NCBI GenBank assembly: GCA_037893225.1
Contig: JAZGUH010000026.1
Span: forward strand, 1,550,001 to 1,614,000
Origin: Hippasteria phrygiana
Taxonomy: Eukaryota; Echinodermata; Asteroidea; Valvatida; Goniasteridae
Length of the DNA: 64,000 bases
Reading direction: 5' to 3'
Shown here: positions 42,516-52,674 of the stretch, in pieces
How positions within the stretch are numbered: the stretch's first letter is position 1
Layout of the letters: each line of letters starts with the position of its first letter
Notes under the pieces: generated by a model
Database searches by the model: none
The model's input: the letters and a program-made list of their open reading frames with translations, nothing else
Told to the model about the DNA's origin: nothing
Translations under genes and position numbers: made by a program

Positions 42516-44675
42516 TCATGAGTCAGAATACTGATTCAAAAGAGATTGTTTAAAGTTGAAAGTAAAAGTAGATAACGATTGTTTTAAAGAATTGTCAAGG
42601 GAGTTCCAGAATTTAGGCCCTTCAAATTTAACACTTTTCTTTGCGAGAGTGGTTCTTACAAATGGCAAATGAAATTCATTGGCCTGTTGAGTTAAATGAG
42701 CATGATAGTTACTATTTATATGAAACATAGATGATATGCATTCCGGTAGATCATTTTCTATTAGTTGAAACATAAAGACACCAAGTTGGAAATAGTATAT
42801 ATCATATATTTTCAATTTCTTATCTTGTAGAAATAGTGGGTCAGTGTGAGCAAAACAGTTAGAATGATTGATTATTCGAAATGCCTTTTTTTGAAGTAAA
42901 AATAATCTATTCAAGGATCTTTGCGATGAATTCCCCCAGGCTAAGATTCCATAATTAATGTAAGGCAAAATTAAAGTATTGTACAAGGATGAAAGAACAT
43001 ATTTAGGGACATAAAACTTGATCCTGTTTAAAACACCAATATTTCTAGATACAATGTTACATATATATTCAATGTGATTGTTCCAAGATAATTTGTTATC
43101 AATGTATAAACCAAGAAATTTAGCAGATTCTGTAATTGTAATTTTATTGTTATCAATACAAATATTCCTTGGAAGTGAATGTAAAGAATTGCTGAACAGC
43201 ATACATGTAGTCCTTTTAATGTTCAAATATGTTTGATTTTATCCAATCTGATATCAAAAGAAGATCAGTATTTACAATGTCAATCAGATTATCAATATTT
43301 TTGTTGCTATAAAATATATTTGAATCATCAGCAAACAATATACACGACAACCGTTTTGAGACATTAACAAAATCATTTATATAGATAAGGAATAACAATG
43401 GTCCAAGAATGGATCCTTGAGGGACTCCACATGTCAAAGAACGTATATTCGAGGTAGCGCCATTCACTAATACATATTGCTTTCTATTGGAAAGATAACC
43501 TTGAAACCAAGCAAGAGGGACTCCTCTGATGCCGTAATAATTAAGCTTACATAACAATACATCGTGATCTAAGGTGTCAAAAGCTTTTGAAAAATCAAGA
43601 AAAAATTCCAAGGGTGTGCTCTGAATTGTCTAATCCTGTCACAACCTTATTAATAAGATGAAGAATTGCATGAGTAGTAGAATGTTTTGAACGGAAGCCA
43701 AACTGAAAGTTCGATATGATATCAAATTTAAGTAAGAATCCAAGTGTTCGTTTATAAACAATTCTTTCAATTTTTTTTGAAAAGCAGGGCAGAATTGAAA
43801 TTGGCCTATAATTGTTTACTTGGTCGGTTTCCGAAGCTTTATGAATGGGAATTTTTGCAATCTTTAGATTGTCTGGTACAATACCAGTTAATAAGGAAAT
43901 ATTAATAATGTATGTCAGAGGTGTTACAATAGCAGGGAGAGTCTGTTTGAGAAGAAATGACGGAATTGAATCAAAACCACTACTACTCCTATTTGGTAAA
44001 TTTTTGATAATGTCGGCAACTTCTTCTTTTGTAGCTGGCTGAAAATATAAGGAATGTGGGTTAGGATTAAGGAGATAATCGGAAAATTTATTTTTGCATT
44101 AAGGAATATTGCTAGCCAGATTTGGACCTATGTTTGCAAAACAATTATTAAAGCTCTCCGCCATAAGTTGAGGATCATCGGTTAGATTTCCATTAACATT
44201 GATATCAGAAATATTCGTAGAAGATGATTTTTTATTGACAACACGGTTTATAAGTTTCAAAGTATTCTTAAAATTGTTTTTTTCTTTTTCAAATTGAGAG
44301 CAATAATATTTGTTCTTAGCCGCTCGCAAAACGCTAGTTAAAATATTTTATACTTGGGATTGTGTAATCCAAGGTGATTTAGGGTTGGTTTGAGTTTTCT
44401 TCTTAGTTCTTTCTGGTACGATTTTATCATGATGGTAATTCAATATATTTGTAAAATTCTTAAAAGGAAGATTGGGGTCTTGAGGATGAAATACAGAAGA
44501 CCAGTCAGTTTGACGTGTGAATTTGTCTAGATTTTCTTTATTATAGTAACGCGAGTTAATGTACTTTGTCGGTTTTGGAGTGACATTAGTCATTGGTATT
44601 GAGGTGCAAATAGGAAAATGGTCAGTAATATCTTAAACTAAAATAACTGAATCTGGTATGGGTAGAACGTGTAGA
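42516..44675 (-). pseudogene. LINE ORF2: end of endonuclease, linker and reverse transcriptase
   Basis: Starting with ITDHFPICTSIPM (the SDH motif of the AP-like endonuclease), the reading passes through the linker (44593-44348, 44329-44099). It then enters the RT: PATKEEVADIIKNLPN, SGFDSIPSFLLK, YRPISILPCFSK, FGFRSKHSTTHAI, DFSKAFDTLDHDVL, GVPQGSILGPLLFLIYINDF and LFADDSNIF. The C-terminal third (43226-42516) ends KFWNSLDNSLKQSL. The motifs are those of the CR1/Jockey/L2 group. The active-site pair FADD is present, but several frameshifts (for example near 43611, 43220 and 44100) break the frame. Confidence 0.85.
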
Positions 44676-45461
44676 ATATCGAGTGTGATAGGACGGCGTT
44701 GATCACGACGGCTGTTGCGTCGCCGACAACCATCCAACAAACGTTTAACAATAAAATGCTTAGTTATGTCTGACAAACCGTATAAACGTAAAGTGGACGC
44801 AATCCCAGAGACATATGAAGCTATGGTATTCGGGGAATAGCTGTTAATTGATAAAAATGCGATAAATTGTACGAGCTGGTGTAAGGATGGATGAGAATCA
44901 GCCGCAATAAGACCATGGCGTAAAATGAACCATCGGAAAAATTGCCAAGCACGCTGGTAAACTAAATGAGTGTGGGGAGCCACAGAGTCTACTAAAAGAC
45001 CCTGCACTTCTAGCTGAAGCTGTTCCAAAGGTCTGGAGGCAAGGGAGTAATAGTGAGGTCTGCCCCGGGCGCTAGTTGCCGAAACCTGGTCATCTGAAAG
45101 CGGGACAAAGCATCAGCAATACCATTATCAATGCCCGGGACATGGCGAGCCTTAAAATGAATATTCTCTGCAGAAGCGTCCGTATACAAGTGAAGGTTAT
45201 CACTAGAGTACCATAGTTTGTCAAGGAAAAAGACCGAACCGTTGAAATGGGACAAAAAATGCCGCCAAGCCAACAAATCAGCGCGCGCCCCTGATGAAAT
45301 ACGGATACAGTGATGAGGTTTCTTGGCGCCGCTAGTCAAGCCAATCAAACGACGCAAAAATGCGCGTCCTGGGCGAACTGCTTAACTCCCTAATAGCGAC
45401 TGAAGTTCACGCAGAGTAAGTTTTTGTTTACTCAATGCCTTATCTAATTTATCAACAATCG
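44674..45461 (-). repeat. 788-bp internal Ngaro fragment, copy of 47910-48697
   Basis: It appears identical to the Ngaro copy 3236 bp downstream. It covers the end of RT/RNase H and the first ~120 codons of the tyrosine recombinase, with neither element end. It even shares a premature stop and short deletion in the RT region (GS then stop then AVRPG, near 45390). It interrupts the LINE endonuclease. The LINE sequence CGTGTA is present on both sides (44668-44673 and 45460-45465), resembling a short target duplication or junction microhomology. Confidence 0.85.
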
Positions 45462-45655
45462 TGTAAATATTATCGATTAGAGTAGCCGAATGTCGGGATA
45501 CCCTTGTGGGTTTATCTATTAGTGGAATAAAAGAATGTGAAAACATGGTATCAAGAAAATTTTGAACAGAGATATTATCCTCATGATTTAAAAGATATAT
45601 ATTAAAGTCTCCAGAAAGAATGCAGCGTTTATTGCCCCATGCGACAGGACAGCCG
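45462..45655 (-). pseudogene. LINE endonuclease middle segment stranded between two Ngaro blocks
   Basis: Minus-strand translation gives NKRCILSGDFNIYLLNHED (the GDFN catalytic motif of AP-like endonucleases), FLDTMFSHSFIPLIDKPTR and ATLIDNIY. These are the expected continuation of the endonuclease at 49406-49031 and precede the ITDHFP motif at 44640. Roughly 20 codons between GVLYKPP and NKRCIL are not found, so DNA was lost at the larger insertion. Confidence 0.85.
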
Positions 45656-45735
45656 TAATGAATTCAAACTTCGACAAGGTAATGGTTTTGTTTACGTATG
45701 GCCAGAGCAGTTTTATTGCCAGAACAATTTAAGTT

Positions 45736-46232
45736 TCCGATCGTTGCGTTTCGCAAAACCTGTAACTTAACTTGACATAGCACATAACATAACCCAACTT
45801 GGTTCCCGATCGTTGCGATTCGCGAAACCTGTACTAGCTCACACAAATATATCTCGGTCTCCGATCGTTGCGATTCGCGAAACTTATAACTTGCCAATAG
45901 CTCATAACATAACCATGCAAACTGGTTCTCCGATCGTTGTGACTCGCGAAACCTATACTAGCTAACACAAACCAATCTTGGTCTCCGATCGTTGCGATTC
46001 GCGAAACCAATATCTTGCCAATAGCTCATAACATAACCATGCAAACTGGATCTCCGATCGTTGCGACTCGCGAAACCCTGTGGCGTAGCTGGATAAATAA
46101 CTTTCCGGTCGTAGCGATCCCCGCGAAAGCATATAACGTATATGCAAATAGCCAAATTCATAACTTATTAATTTCCCGAAGCCAATAGATTAATGTCATA
46201 ACTTAGTTCCGGTCGTAGCGATCCGCGAACCG
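45736..46232 (-). repeat. 124-bp composite tandem repeat in the Ngaro 3' region
   Basis: A ~25-bp core (TCCGATCGTTGCGATTCGCG) occurs at 45736, 45805, 45860, 45929, 45984 and 46053 with alternating 69- and 55-bp spacing, that is a 124-bp unit with two cores. Two diverged cores (TTCCGGTCGTAGCGATCC) follow at 46103 and 46206. The core is partly palindromic (CGATCG, TTCGCGAA). Position next to the SGNH gene and before the element's end suggests a terminal or replication-related region. Confidence 0.85.
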
Positions 46233-46631
46233 ACACAATGAGGGCAAAACGTAGCCCCAGCAAATTCCAAGCCCGGCAAGAAACATCAATTATAACCATA
46301 AGAATTCAATTAGCAGGCGGTTTACACTTGTTCGTACAGGGCCAAAATTCCATTAAACTTTTCATCCATCAATAAATATACACGGTCAGTAGTACCGTGA
46401 TTACTACGTTAAGCCAGATATGTCATTGAGCTTTTTGCTCAAAGAAATTGGTTTACCAGCATGTTTTTATCATCATACATTCACGCAGAGTCGTAATTAA
46501 AATCCAGGCTGTTAGAATTCTGTATACAGATAATAAACTGAGGCCTATAGCAGCGTACGTTTAGAATGAAATTCCGCCAAACGGTCATTTATGACCGCCG
46601 CCAAATAGGCCTTCAGGATAAGAATGTAAAC

Positions 46632-47216
46632 TTAATAATGGTCGACGGCAAACTTTAAGGCATGATAGAAATTCTCTATCAGCAATGCCGATGCATTATC
46701 TCTTAAATGGACACCGTCTTCCATAAATATATCAGTGTTGGCCCACTCGATCTGGGGATGCTCAATAACACCGCCCGACGAATACCGCATTAAATTAGCG
46801 ACCCAGCGGTTAATGGCTCGCCGGGCACGTTCCACTTTGTTCTGACGGTGTGCGCCAGCATAGACCACCCGCGGTAAGATGGAAGACCAAAACATTATGG
46901 TTTGGGGTAACAGACTACGTGTTACTGTCAATGCAGATTTTGCGGCTTCCAAAATTGCCTTCTTAGGGCAATCCCCAAGATCGTTTGAACCAACATGAAA
47001 TATTATATAATCAGGATTGTGTTGTTCCACCTCCCAGCACTGGTGCAGAAAATCGTTAAAATCGGACAGAAGTAGTCCCCGCTTTCCCAGCCATCGCACG
47101 TTGACCATCTCGCTCAGCGCAGTCCCAGATGCTGACGATGCAGCCACGCGGGAGGTCCAGTGGACAAAGGAATCCCCGACCACCCACACCAGAGGCTTGT
47201 ACGCATGATGGACCAT
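46632..47216 (-). CDS. SGNH/GDSL-type hydrolase of the Ngaro element
   Basis: A 194-aa intact frame. Block I is VVGDSFVHW (nucleophile Ser), the block II glycine lies in GKRGLLLSDF, block III is HVGSNDLGD (Gly and Asn of the oxyanion hole), and block V is EDGVHLRDNA (Asp and His of the triad). All catalytic residues are present. SGNH enzymes are esterases; their role in Ngaro elements is not established. It lies just downstream of the recombinase in the same orientation, with a 112-bp gap, so both could be expressed from one element RNA. Intactness suggests young insertion. Confidence 0.85.
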   Translation of the reverse strand: MVHHAYKPLVWVVGDSFVHWTSRVAASSASGTALSEMVNVRWLGKRGLLLSDFNDFLHQCWEVEQHNPDYIIFHVGSNDLGDCPKKAILEAAKSALTVTRSLLPQTIMFWSSILPRVVYAGAHRQNKVERARRAINRWVANLMRYSSGGVIEHPQIEWANTDIFMEDGVHLRDNASALLIENFYHALKFAVDHY

Positions 47217-47328
47217 GGCTCATGAAAGTAGAAGAAAAAACGGGGAAAACGCACTAATTTTACTAGGCAATTATAACAGAAAATACAAAGGCCGGAGCGA
47301 ATGTTATTGGACGAGGGATGGTGGAGCC

Positions 47329-48264
47329 TTATAGGATAAGTTCGGGGGCAATGCGAATATATCGGCGATACACTCTCGATTGCCAACGACCCATACTCTG
47401 AATTTCTTGTTCTGGAATACCGGCCATGGCCGCAGACGTGGCGGCACCGATACGGAACGAATGGAAAGTGAAACGGGGGTCGTGTATGCCCACAAAATCC
47501 AGGGACCGTCTCAAAATTGATGTAAACTGAGAACGAGTTAAGGGCGTCCCATCGAAATGTGATACAAAATTACTATGATGCTGGGAGCAGTCACGCAAAT
47601 ACTGCGCAGCGGCACGAACGGGACACAATGCAAATTCGCCATTTGAAACACTAGGTATGGAAATAACACAACCATGACCATACTGATCGGTCTTTGAAAA
47701 ACGGACATTGAGCTCAACCACATCACCACGTTGAAGATGTCGAAGAGTTACATCTGAACGTTGTAAAGGGGAAGCCCCGCTGCGCGTTGGTGCGGTAAGC
47801 TCACCAACACGCATGAAACCAAAAAATGCCAAAAGGAAAGCAACGCAAAATAGTAAAGCCTCAAACTGACTGACACAAATGGACTGTATAGTCGGAATGA
47901 TGCGGCGGAGAATATCGAGTGTGATAGGACGGCGTTGATCACGACGGCTGTTGCGTCGCCGACAACCATCCAACAAACGTTTAACAATAAAATGCTTAGT
48001 TATGTCTGACAAACCGTATAAACGTAAAGTGGACGCAATCCCAGAGACATATGAAGCTATGGTATTCGGGGAATAGCTGTTAATTGATAAAAATGCGATA
48101 AATTGTACGAGCTGGTGTAAGGATGGATGAGAATCAGCCGCAATAAGACCATGGCGTAAAATGAACCATCGGAAAAATTGCCAAGCACGCTGGTAAACTA
48201 AATGAGTGTGGGGAGCCACAGAGTCTACTAAAAGACCCTGCACTTCTAGCTGAAGCTGTTCCAA
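47329..48264 (-). CDS. Tyrosine recombinase of the Ngaro element
   Basis: A 311-aa intact frame. The N-terminal SAM-like helical part includes HLVYQRAWQFFRWF and SPNTIASYVSGI. The catalytic part has Arg in FFGFMRVGEL, the HxxR pair in HSFRIGAAT, a conserved GRW, and the nucleophile Tyr in VYRRYIR near the C-terminus. It would integrate a circular cDNA without a DDE integrase. It overlaps the RNase H frame by 19 bp. The first ~120 codons are duplicated at 44674-45028, where the frame is cut off. Confidence 0.9.
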   Translation of the reverse strand: MEQLQLEVQGLLVDSVAPHTHLVYQRAWQFFRWFILRHGLIAADSHPSLHQLVQFIAFLSINSYSPNTIASYVSGIASTLRLYGLSDITKHFIVKRLLDGCRRRNSRRDQRRPITLDILRRIIPTIQSICVSQFEALLFCVAFLLAFFGFMRVGELTAPTRSGASPLQRSDVTLRHLQRGDVVELNVRFSKTDQYGHGCVISIPSVSNGEFALCPVRAAAQYLRDCSQHHSNFVSHFDGTPLTRSQFTSILRRSLDFVGIHDPRFTFHSFRIGAATSAAMAGIPEQEIQSMGRWQSRVYRRYIRIAPELIL

Positions 48265-49030
48265 AGGTCTGGAGGCAAGGGAGTAATAGTGAGGTCTGCC
48301 CCGGGCGCTAGTTGCCGAAACCTGGTCATCTGAAAGCGGGACAAAGCATCAGCAATACCATTATCAATGCCCGGGACATGGCGAGCCTTAAAATGAATAT
48401 TCTCTGCAGAAGCGTCCGTATACAAGTGAAGGTTATCACTAGAGTACCATAGTTTGTCAAGGAAAAAGACCGAACCGTTGAAATGGGACAAAAAATGCCG
48501 CCAAGCCAACAAATCAGCGCGCGCCCCTGATGAAATACGGATACAGTGATGAGGTTTCTTGGCGCCGCTAGTCAAGCCAATCAAACGACGCAAAAATGCG
48601 CGTCCTGGGCGAACTGCTTAACTCCCTAATAGCGACTGAAGTTCACGCAGAGTAAGTTTTTGTTTACTCAATGCCTTATCTAATTTATCAACAATCGAAT
48701 CAACCTTGTCAGCGGGAACTCGAATTTCTTGTGCAACAGTGTCAATAGCCAACCCAAGAAAAGTAATCTGAGTAGCAGGCCCCTAAGTTTTGTCAAACGC
48801 CAAGGGAACCCCGAAATCCTTACAGACGACTGTAAAGGACTTGAGGGCGCGAGCACAATCATTTGACATTGCTTTACCGACGAAAAAGAAATCATCAAGG
48901 TAGTGCAAGATATTGTCCGTCGCTGCAACCTTGCGGGTACAATGCTCAAGGAACGTACTAAATCGCTCGAAAGTGACACAAGAAATGGAACAGCCCATGG
49001 GCATACACTTGTCATTGTACAAAACTTGTG
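48246..49030 (-). pseudogene. Ngaro RT/RNase H, truncated and broken
   Basis: From 49030 on the minus strand: NDKCMPMGCSISCVTFERFS, HYLDDFFFVG (RT active site YLDD), DFGVPLAFDKT, then after a frame change ITFLGLAIDTVAQEI and LRELQSLLGS. A stop with a short deletion follows, then RPGRAFLRRLIGLT, the RNase H part (LHLYTDASAE) and PGIDNGIADALSRF. The first half of the RT is absent. The RT defects mean this copy cannot replicate itself although the YR and SGNH frames are open. Confidence 0.85.
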
Positions 49031-49406
49031 GAGGTTTGTATAAAACACCAATTATTGTGTTTTTGGATGATGTTTGTTTTAGTTCAATAAATAAAGATTC
49101 AATTGAGTTATTAGAGTAGTTTAGATCATGACGAATATTATACTGAATATCATTGAGAACATAAAAGCCACCACCGTTTCTATTTGTTCTATTGTTAGTG
49201 ATTAGTTTATATACCCGGGTATGGAGAACATCAGAAGTGCTATCTTTAAGCCATGTCTCAGAGAGAGCGATAACCGAGAATTCACTTAAAGATTGCAGAA
49301 GTATTTTAAAATTATCAAAAAGTTTAGGGAGACTTTGTATATTAAAATGAATTAAGTCTAATTTCTGGTTTCCAATAAAATTAGACTGCATACTGAAAAC
49401 AATCAT
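49031..49406 (-). pseudogene. LINE AP-like endonuclease, N-terminal part
   Basis: Minus-strand translation reads LDLIHFNIQSLPKLFDNF (N of the HxN motif), ALSETWL (catalytic Glu), NRNGGGFYVLND, and ends SKNTIIGVLYKPP where Ngaro sequence takes over. It is out of frame by one base with the PHD frame upstream, a single frameshift near 49400. Confidence 0.85.
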
Positions 49407-49812
49407 TTTCGGTGGAGTAAAGACATTTATGGGTAACTGGCACTGGATTGTCGGGATCTAATGAATGCATATTTCTAAACTGTGGTAAATCACCAAGTAA
49501 GGAATTAAAAGCTGTGTTCGCGGTTGTGTCATGTAGTCTAGTTGAAGGACAGTTAAAATCATGAATCACATCTTGGAATTCAGCATGGTCTAATGCGTTA
49601 AATGGTAAAATGTTGGATAGACATATATGACAAAACCAGGGTTGATTGCTGTTTGATAACTTGGTGTTATCCAGATTAGAAAGACACGTGCATTTCAGAT
49701 GAGCCCAGTTATTACAAATATCACATAATATTCCACGTTGGTTTACCTTAACAGGATTATTACAAGAAACACATGGAAATTTAACTGGCATGAACAAATT
49801 AACAATGAACAA
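49407..49812 (-). CDS. LINE PHD-type zinc finger segment
   Basis: The frame has FPCVSCNNPVKVNQRG, LCDICNNWAHLKC and QPWFCHICL, the Cys4-His-Cys3 spacing of a PHD finger, at the N-terminus of ORF2. PHD fingers before the endonuclease are known in several CR1-like and related LINEs. The remainder (IHDFNCPSTRLHD and so on) links to the endonuclease. It ends in a stop created by the frameshift. Confidence 0.75.
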
Positions 49813-50029
49813 TCAGTAAGACAATATCAATTATCTGAACGAAATTTATAACTTGAAAGAAGAGAAATATAACACTATATAACAACATGAATACATAAAC
49901 AGAAATAGCGTAACAAACTAAATATCAAAACAAAGGTAAACACTGCAACTACGAACAAACAATCAAGCTTACGGTACTCCCAGGCGCAAAGCCGTTGATT
50001 TGTAATTGGATGAATGTTCATTTTAGGAT

Positions 50030-50868
50030 GGCCGATGAGTTTCAGGAGCTGAGATGTGTTTCTTGCCGTTGATGTAGAGGTCACCGTTTCTGAAGACCGG
50101 ATTTATACCATCTCGGTAGGCTTTCTGCATGACATCACGCAACGATCTCTTTTTGCGACGTCTGCAGCAGGATATCTCTCAGTATGTAGATTCCTGACTT
50201 CTCCAAGGAAACCTTCATAGCCTTTGCACGGTCCAGAACAGTCTGTCTTTCTGTGCGAACAGGAACTTTACCAAGATGTGTCGCGGTTTATCTGATGCAG
50301 ATTTGGGTGGTTTGCCAGTTCGATGTGCGTTTTCAATTTCGACATCTGCCATGCCAAATCTATCAGTAAGAAGCTCTTTTACCTGATTGTATGGGGTGAC
50401 GGGATCTTTTGATTCACTCTCTGGTAGGCCACCAAAACGCAGATTAAAGTTGCGTGAATAGCGCTCCTGCTGAAGGACAGCTTTTTCCAGGTCGATTATG
50501 TTCTTTTGTGCCGCAGCCACCTGGCTGGTCATTCTGGCAATTTCTTCCGTCAACATCTTGTTTTTAGATTCAAGCTCCTCGACCGAAGAATAAGAAAAGC
50601 TTAACGACTCTTCCATATCTTTCTGCTTCCTCTCAATGGTTGCCACTCTCCCAAGCAGGGACTCTTGATTTAAGAGGGCTTTGTCGAGCTTTGTATTAAG
50701 GTCGGTAGCCAGGCTTTGGATTTCCCGCCTTAGATTGTTGATGGCGTCGCCGCCGTCTTCTGTGATGGTGCCGGGCGATTGGACAGTGGCGTCATGTGAT
50801 GCATATGGCGGGTTGACACAGTCGTCCGATCCGGTCTGGGCTGACGTGTTCTTCCCCTTTCTTGGCAT
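50030..50868 (-). pseudogene. LINE ORF1 (coiled coil, RRM-like, C-terminal domain)
   Basis: The open part 50868-50215 (217 aa) starts MPRKGKNTSAQ. It has a heptad-rich coiled coil (about residues 40-130, with LRREIQSLATDLNTKLDKAL) and then ERYSRNFNLRFGGLPE, the start of the RRM-like domain of L1-type ORF1 proteins. Beyond 50215 the C-terminal domain can be read in shifted frames (GIYILRDI, AYRDG-like, NGDLYING-like) to about 50030. It is an RNA-binding trimeric protein in the family. Frameshifts make it inactive here. Confidence 0.75.
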
Positions 50869-51086
50869 AATTACTGAGGTAATTTATTGCTGAAGGCTCG
50901 ACAAGAAGCCAGTAGCAGATGAATGCCGAACAACTTTAGATGATCATTAGATTTTGAGGGGAATTGCAGTTCAGTTTAAGTCGATCCCGGGAGCATCGTT
51001 AGTGACACGTCCGTCTGATACATCATCACTCCAAGATACAGCACGTACCGTCGTAACAGCGAGCAAACCGAGCAGCAAACGTTAAC

Positions 51087-52640
51087 ATGGATATCTACCA
51101 AGAAATACAAAATTGTCAAACTTATACGAAGAACTTGGTATCATCCTGGATAACGTGAAACTTAACGCTGATCAATCGGCATTTGCTCTAAAAAGACTGT
51201 ATGAGCTGACTTTACTCAACAACGAACAAGAAGAAGATGACGTACCGAATCAATTTGGCTGCGGCACGGATGATGAAGATGATTCTTCGGTAACGGGTGA
51301 ATCGCAGCGAGATACTCAAGAGGAACGGTCGGCCCGTGGAGATGGAGGAGGAGTTTCAGCGGGTGAGACGTATGACGACGGAGACGAGGAGAATCAGCCT
51401 CACCGGAAGAGAATTCGCTTGGAGAAACCGAAAGACTATTACAAGATTATATATGTCAAGGAAAGAATTGTAAAGAAATATCAAGCTACGACGTACGATT
51501 ATCGAGTTCAGTTCAGGGACTTGGAAACTTTATCATTACGGGAGTTTTTACCTCGCATGGGCTCCATTTTTGAGAGCATTTTGTTAAGGTTAATGGATGG
51601 TTTCCCAGACGACGACAGAGTAAGGTTGGTGTTTCAGTCGAGTTATTTGAATTTTCCAATCGCTCTGCTGTTTTTTACGAGTAAATGAATTAACGGTGGA
51701 GAGATTTCTGGCTCGCATCGAGCAAATGTTGCAGTCATACCAACAGATTCGATTGGATGACACGGCCGAAATTCAAAAGGAGGAAAGAGCAACAAGAAAA
51801 ATCACGGTGTTGTAAAAATCAAGGACATGTAACGGAATAAGCTGTCCGTCATTCAAGATAACAAGACAGAATTGTGTTGCGCCAGGGCAATAGTCACTGG
51901 GATAGCTATCAAAGAAAACCACCCAGAAATAAGAAATATAAAGCAAAGTCGTAAAGAGCAAGAATACCTTGCCAGGGATTTGCACACTAAAGCGGGCGTA
52001 AAAGAAGGTCCGTGCGGTCTGGACGAAATACATACATTTCAGGACGTCATTCCTGATTATCGCATCGTGGTTTTATACAGCGATCATTTCAATGCCGCCA
52101 TTTTCAAGGGGCCTGTCCGACGGCACACCATTTATTTATATTTTCACGATAATTACTATGATCTGATTACATCAATGAAGGGATTCCTAAATAGGGGTTA
52201 CTATTGCGACACGTGTCTGGTTGGCTTTGATTCGAAAGACAGACATATGGTATGCGTGGACGACTGTAAATTATGTTTTTCCCCGGCTGTGAGTCGGGGG
52301 ACATAACCACTTAGGTGCACTGTTCGGAGTGTAATCATAATTTTAAGGACAAGAGATGTTTTGATAATCATAAGAGTAAGAAGATCAAAGACGAAACCGT
52401 ATGTCAGATGTATTATAGTTGTAAACGCTGTGATTATTTCGTGAACACCGAGATGAAGGGTAAATACGGAGAGCACCATTGTACTAGACGATATTGTACA
52501 GTTTGCAAGGAAATGGGGTCCACAGACCATGAATGTTTCATCAAGCCGATTGAAAACAAGACAAACAGTCGCACTGCGCAAACCAATACAGGTGGCATGA
52601 TAATGTTGAAGATGACCACGATGACTACGATGATGATTAC

Positions 52641-52674
<34 letters not shown>

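Larger units (their letters stand above)
45656..49030 (-). mobile_element. Ngaro-type tyrosine-recombinase retrotransposon, 5'-truncated
   Basis: Minus-strand order: RT (from about YNDKCMPMG, 49030), RNase H, tyrosine recombinase (48264-47329), SGNH hydrolase (47216-46632), then a composite repeat region (46232-45736). RT/RH plus YR plus an SGNH-type hydrolase is the combination known from Ngaro elements of the DIRS order. The N-terminal part of the RT and any gag are missing at the LINE junction. Confidence 0.85.
42155..50870 (-). mobile_element. Non-LTR retrotransposon (LINE) with ORF1 and PHD-EN-RT ORF2, broken by Ngaro sequence
   Basis: On the minus strand the order is: ORF1 (50868 to ~50030), PHD finger (49812-49407), endonuclease N-part (49406-49031), foreign Ngaro DNA (about 49030-45656), endonuclease middle (45655-45462), foreign Ngaro fragment (45461-44674), endonuclease end and RT (44675-42516), then a 3' UTR with AATAAA near 42160. 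The pieces fit together in order. They represent one element interrupted twice, with scattered frameshifts. Confidence 0.8.

Noticed and set aside
45736..46232. Regularly spaced repeats that look like a CRISPR array
   Set aside because: The spacers themselves repeat with a 124-bp period, the DNA is eukaryotic, and the array sits in a Ngaro element. It is a composite tandem repeat, not CRISPR.
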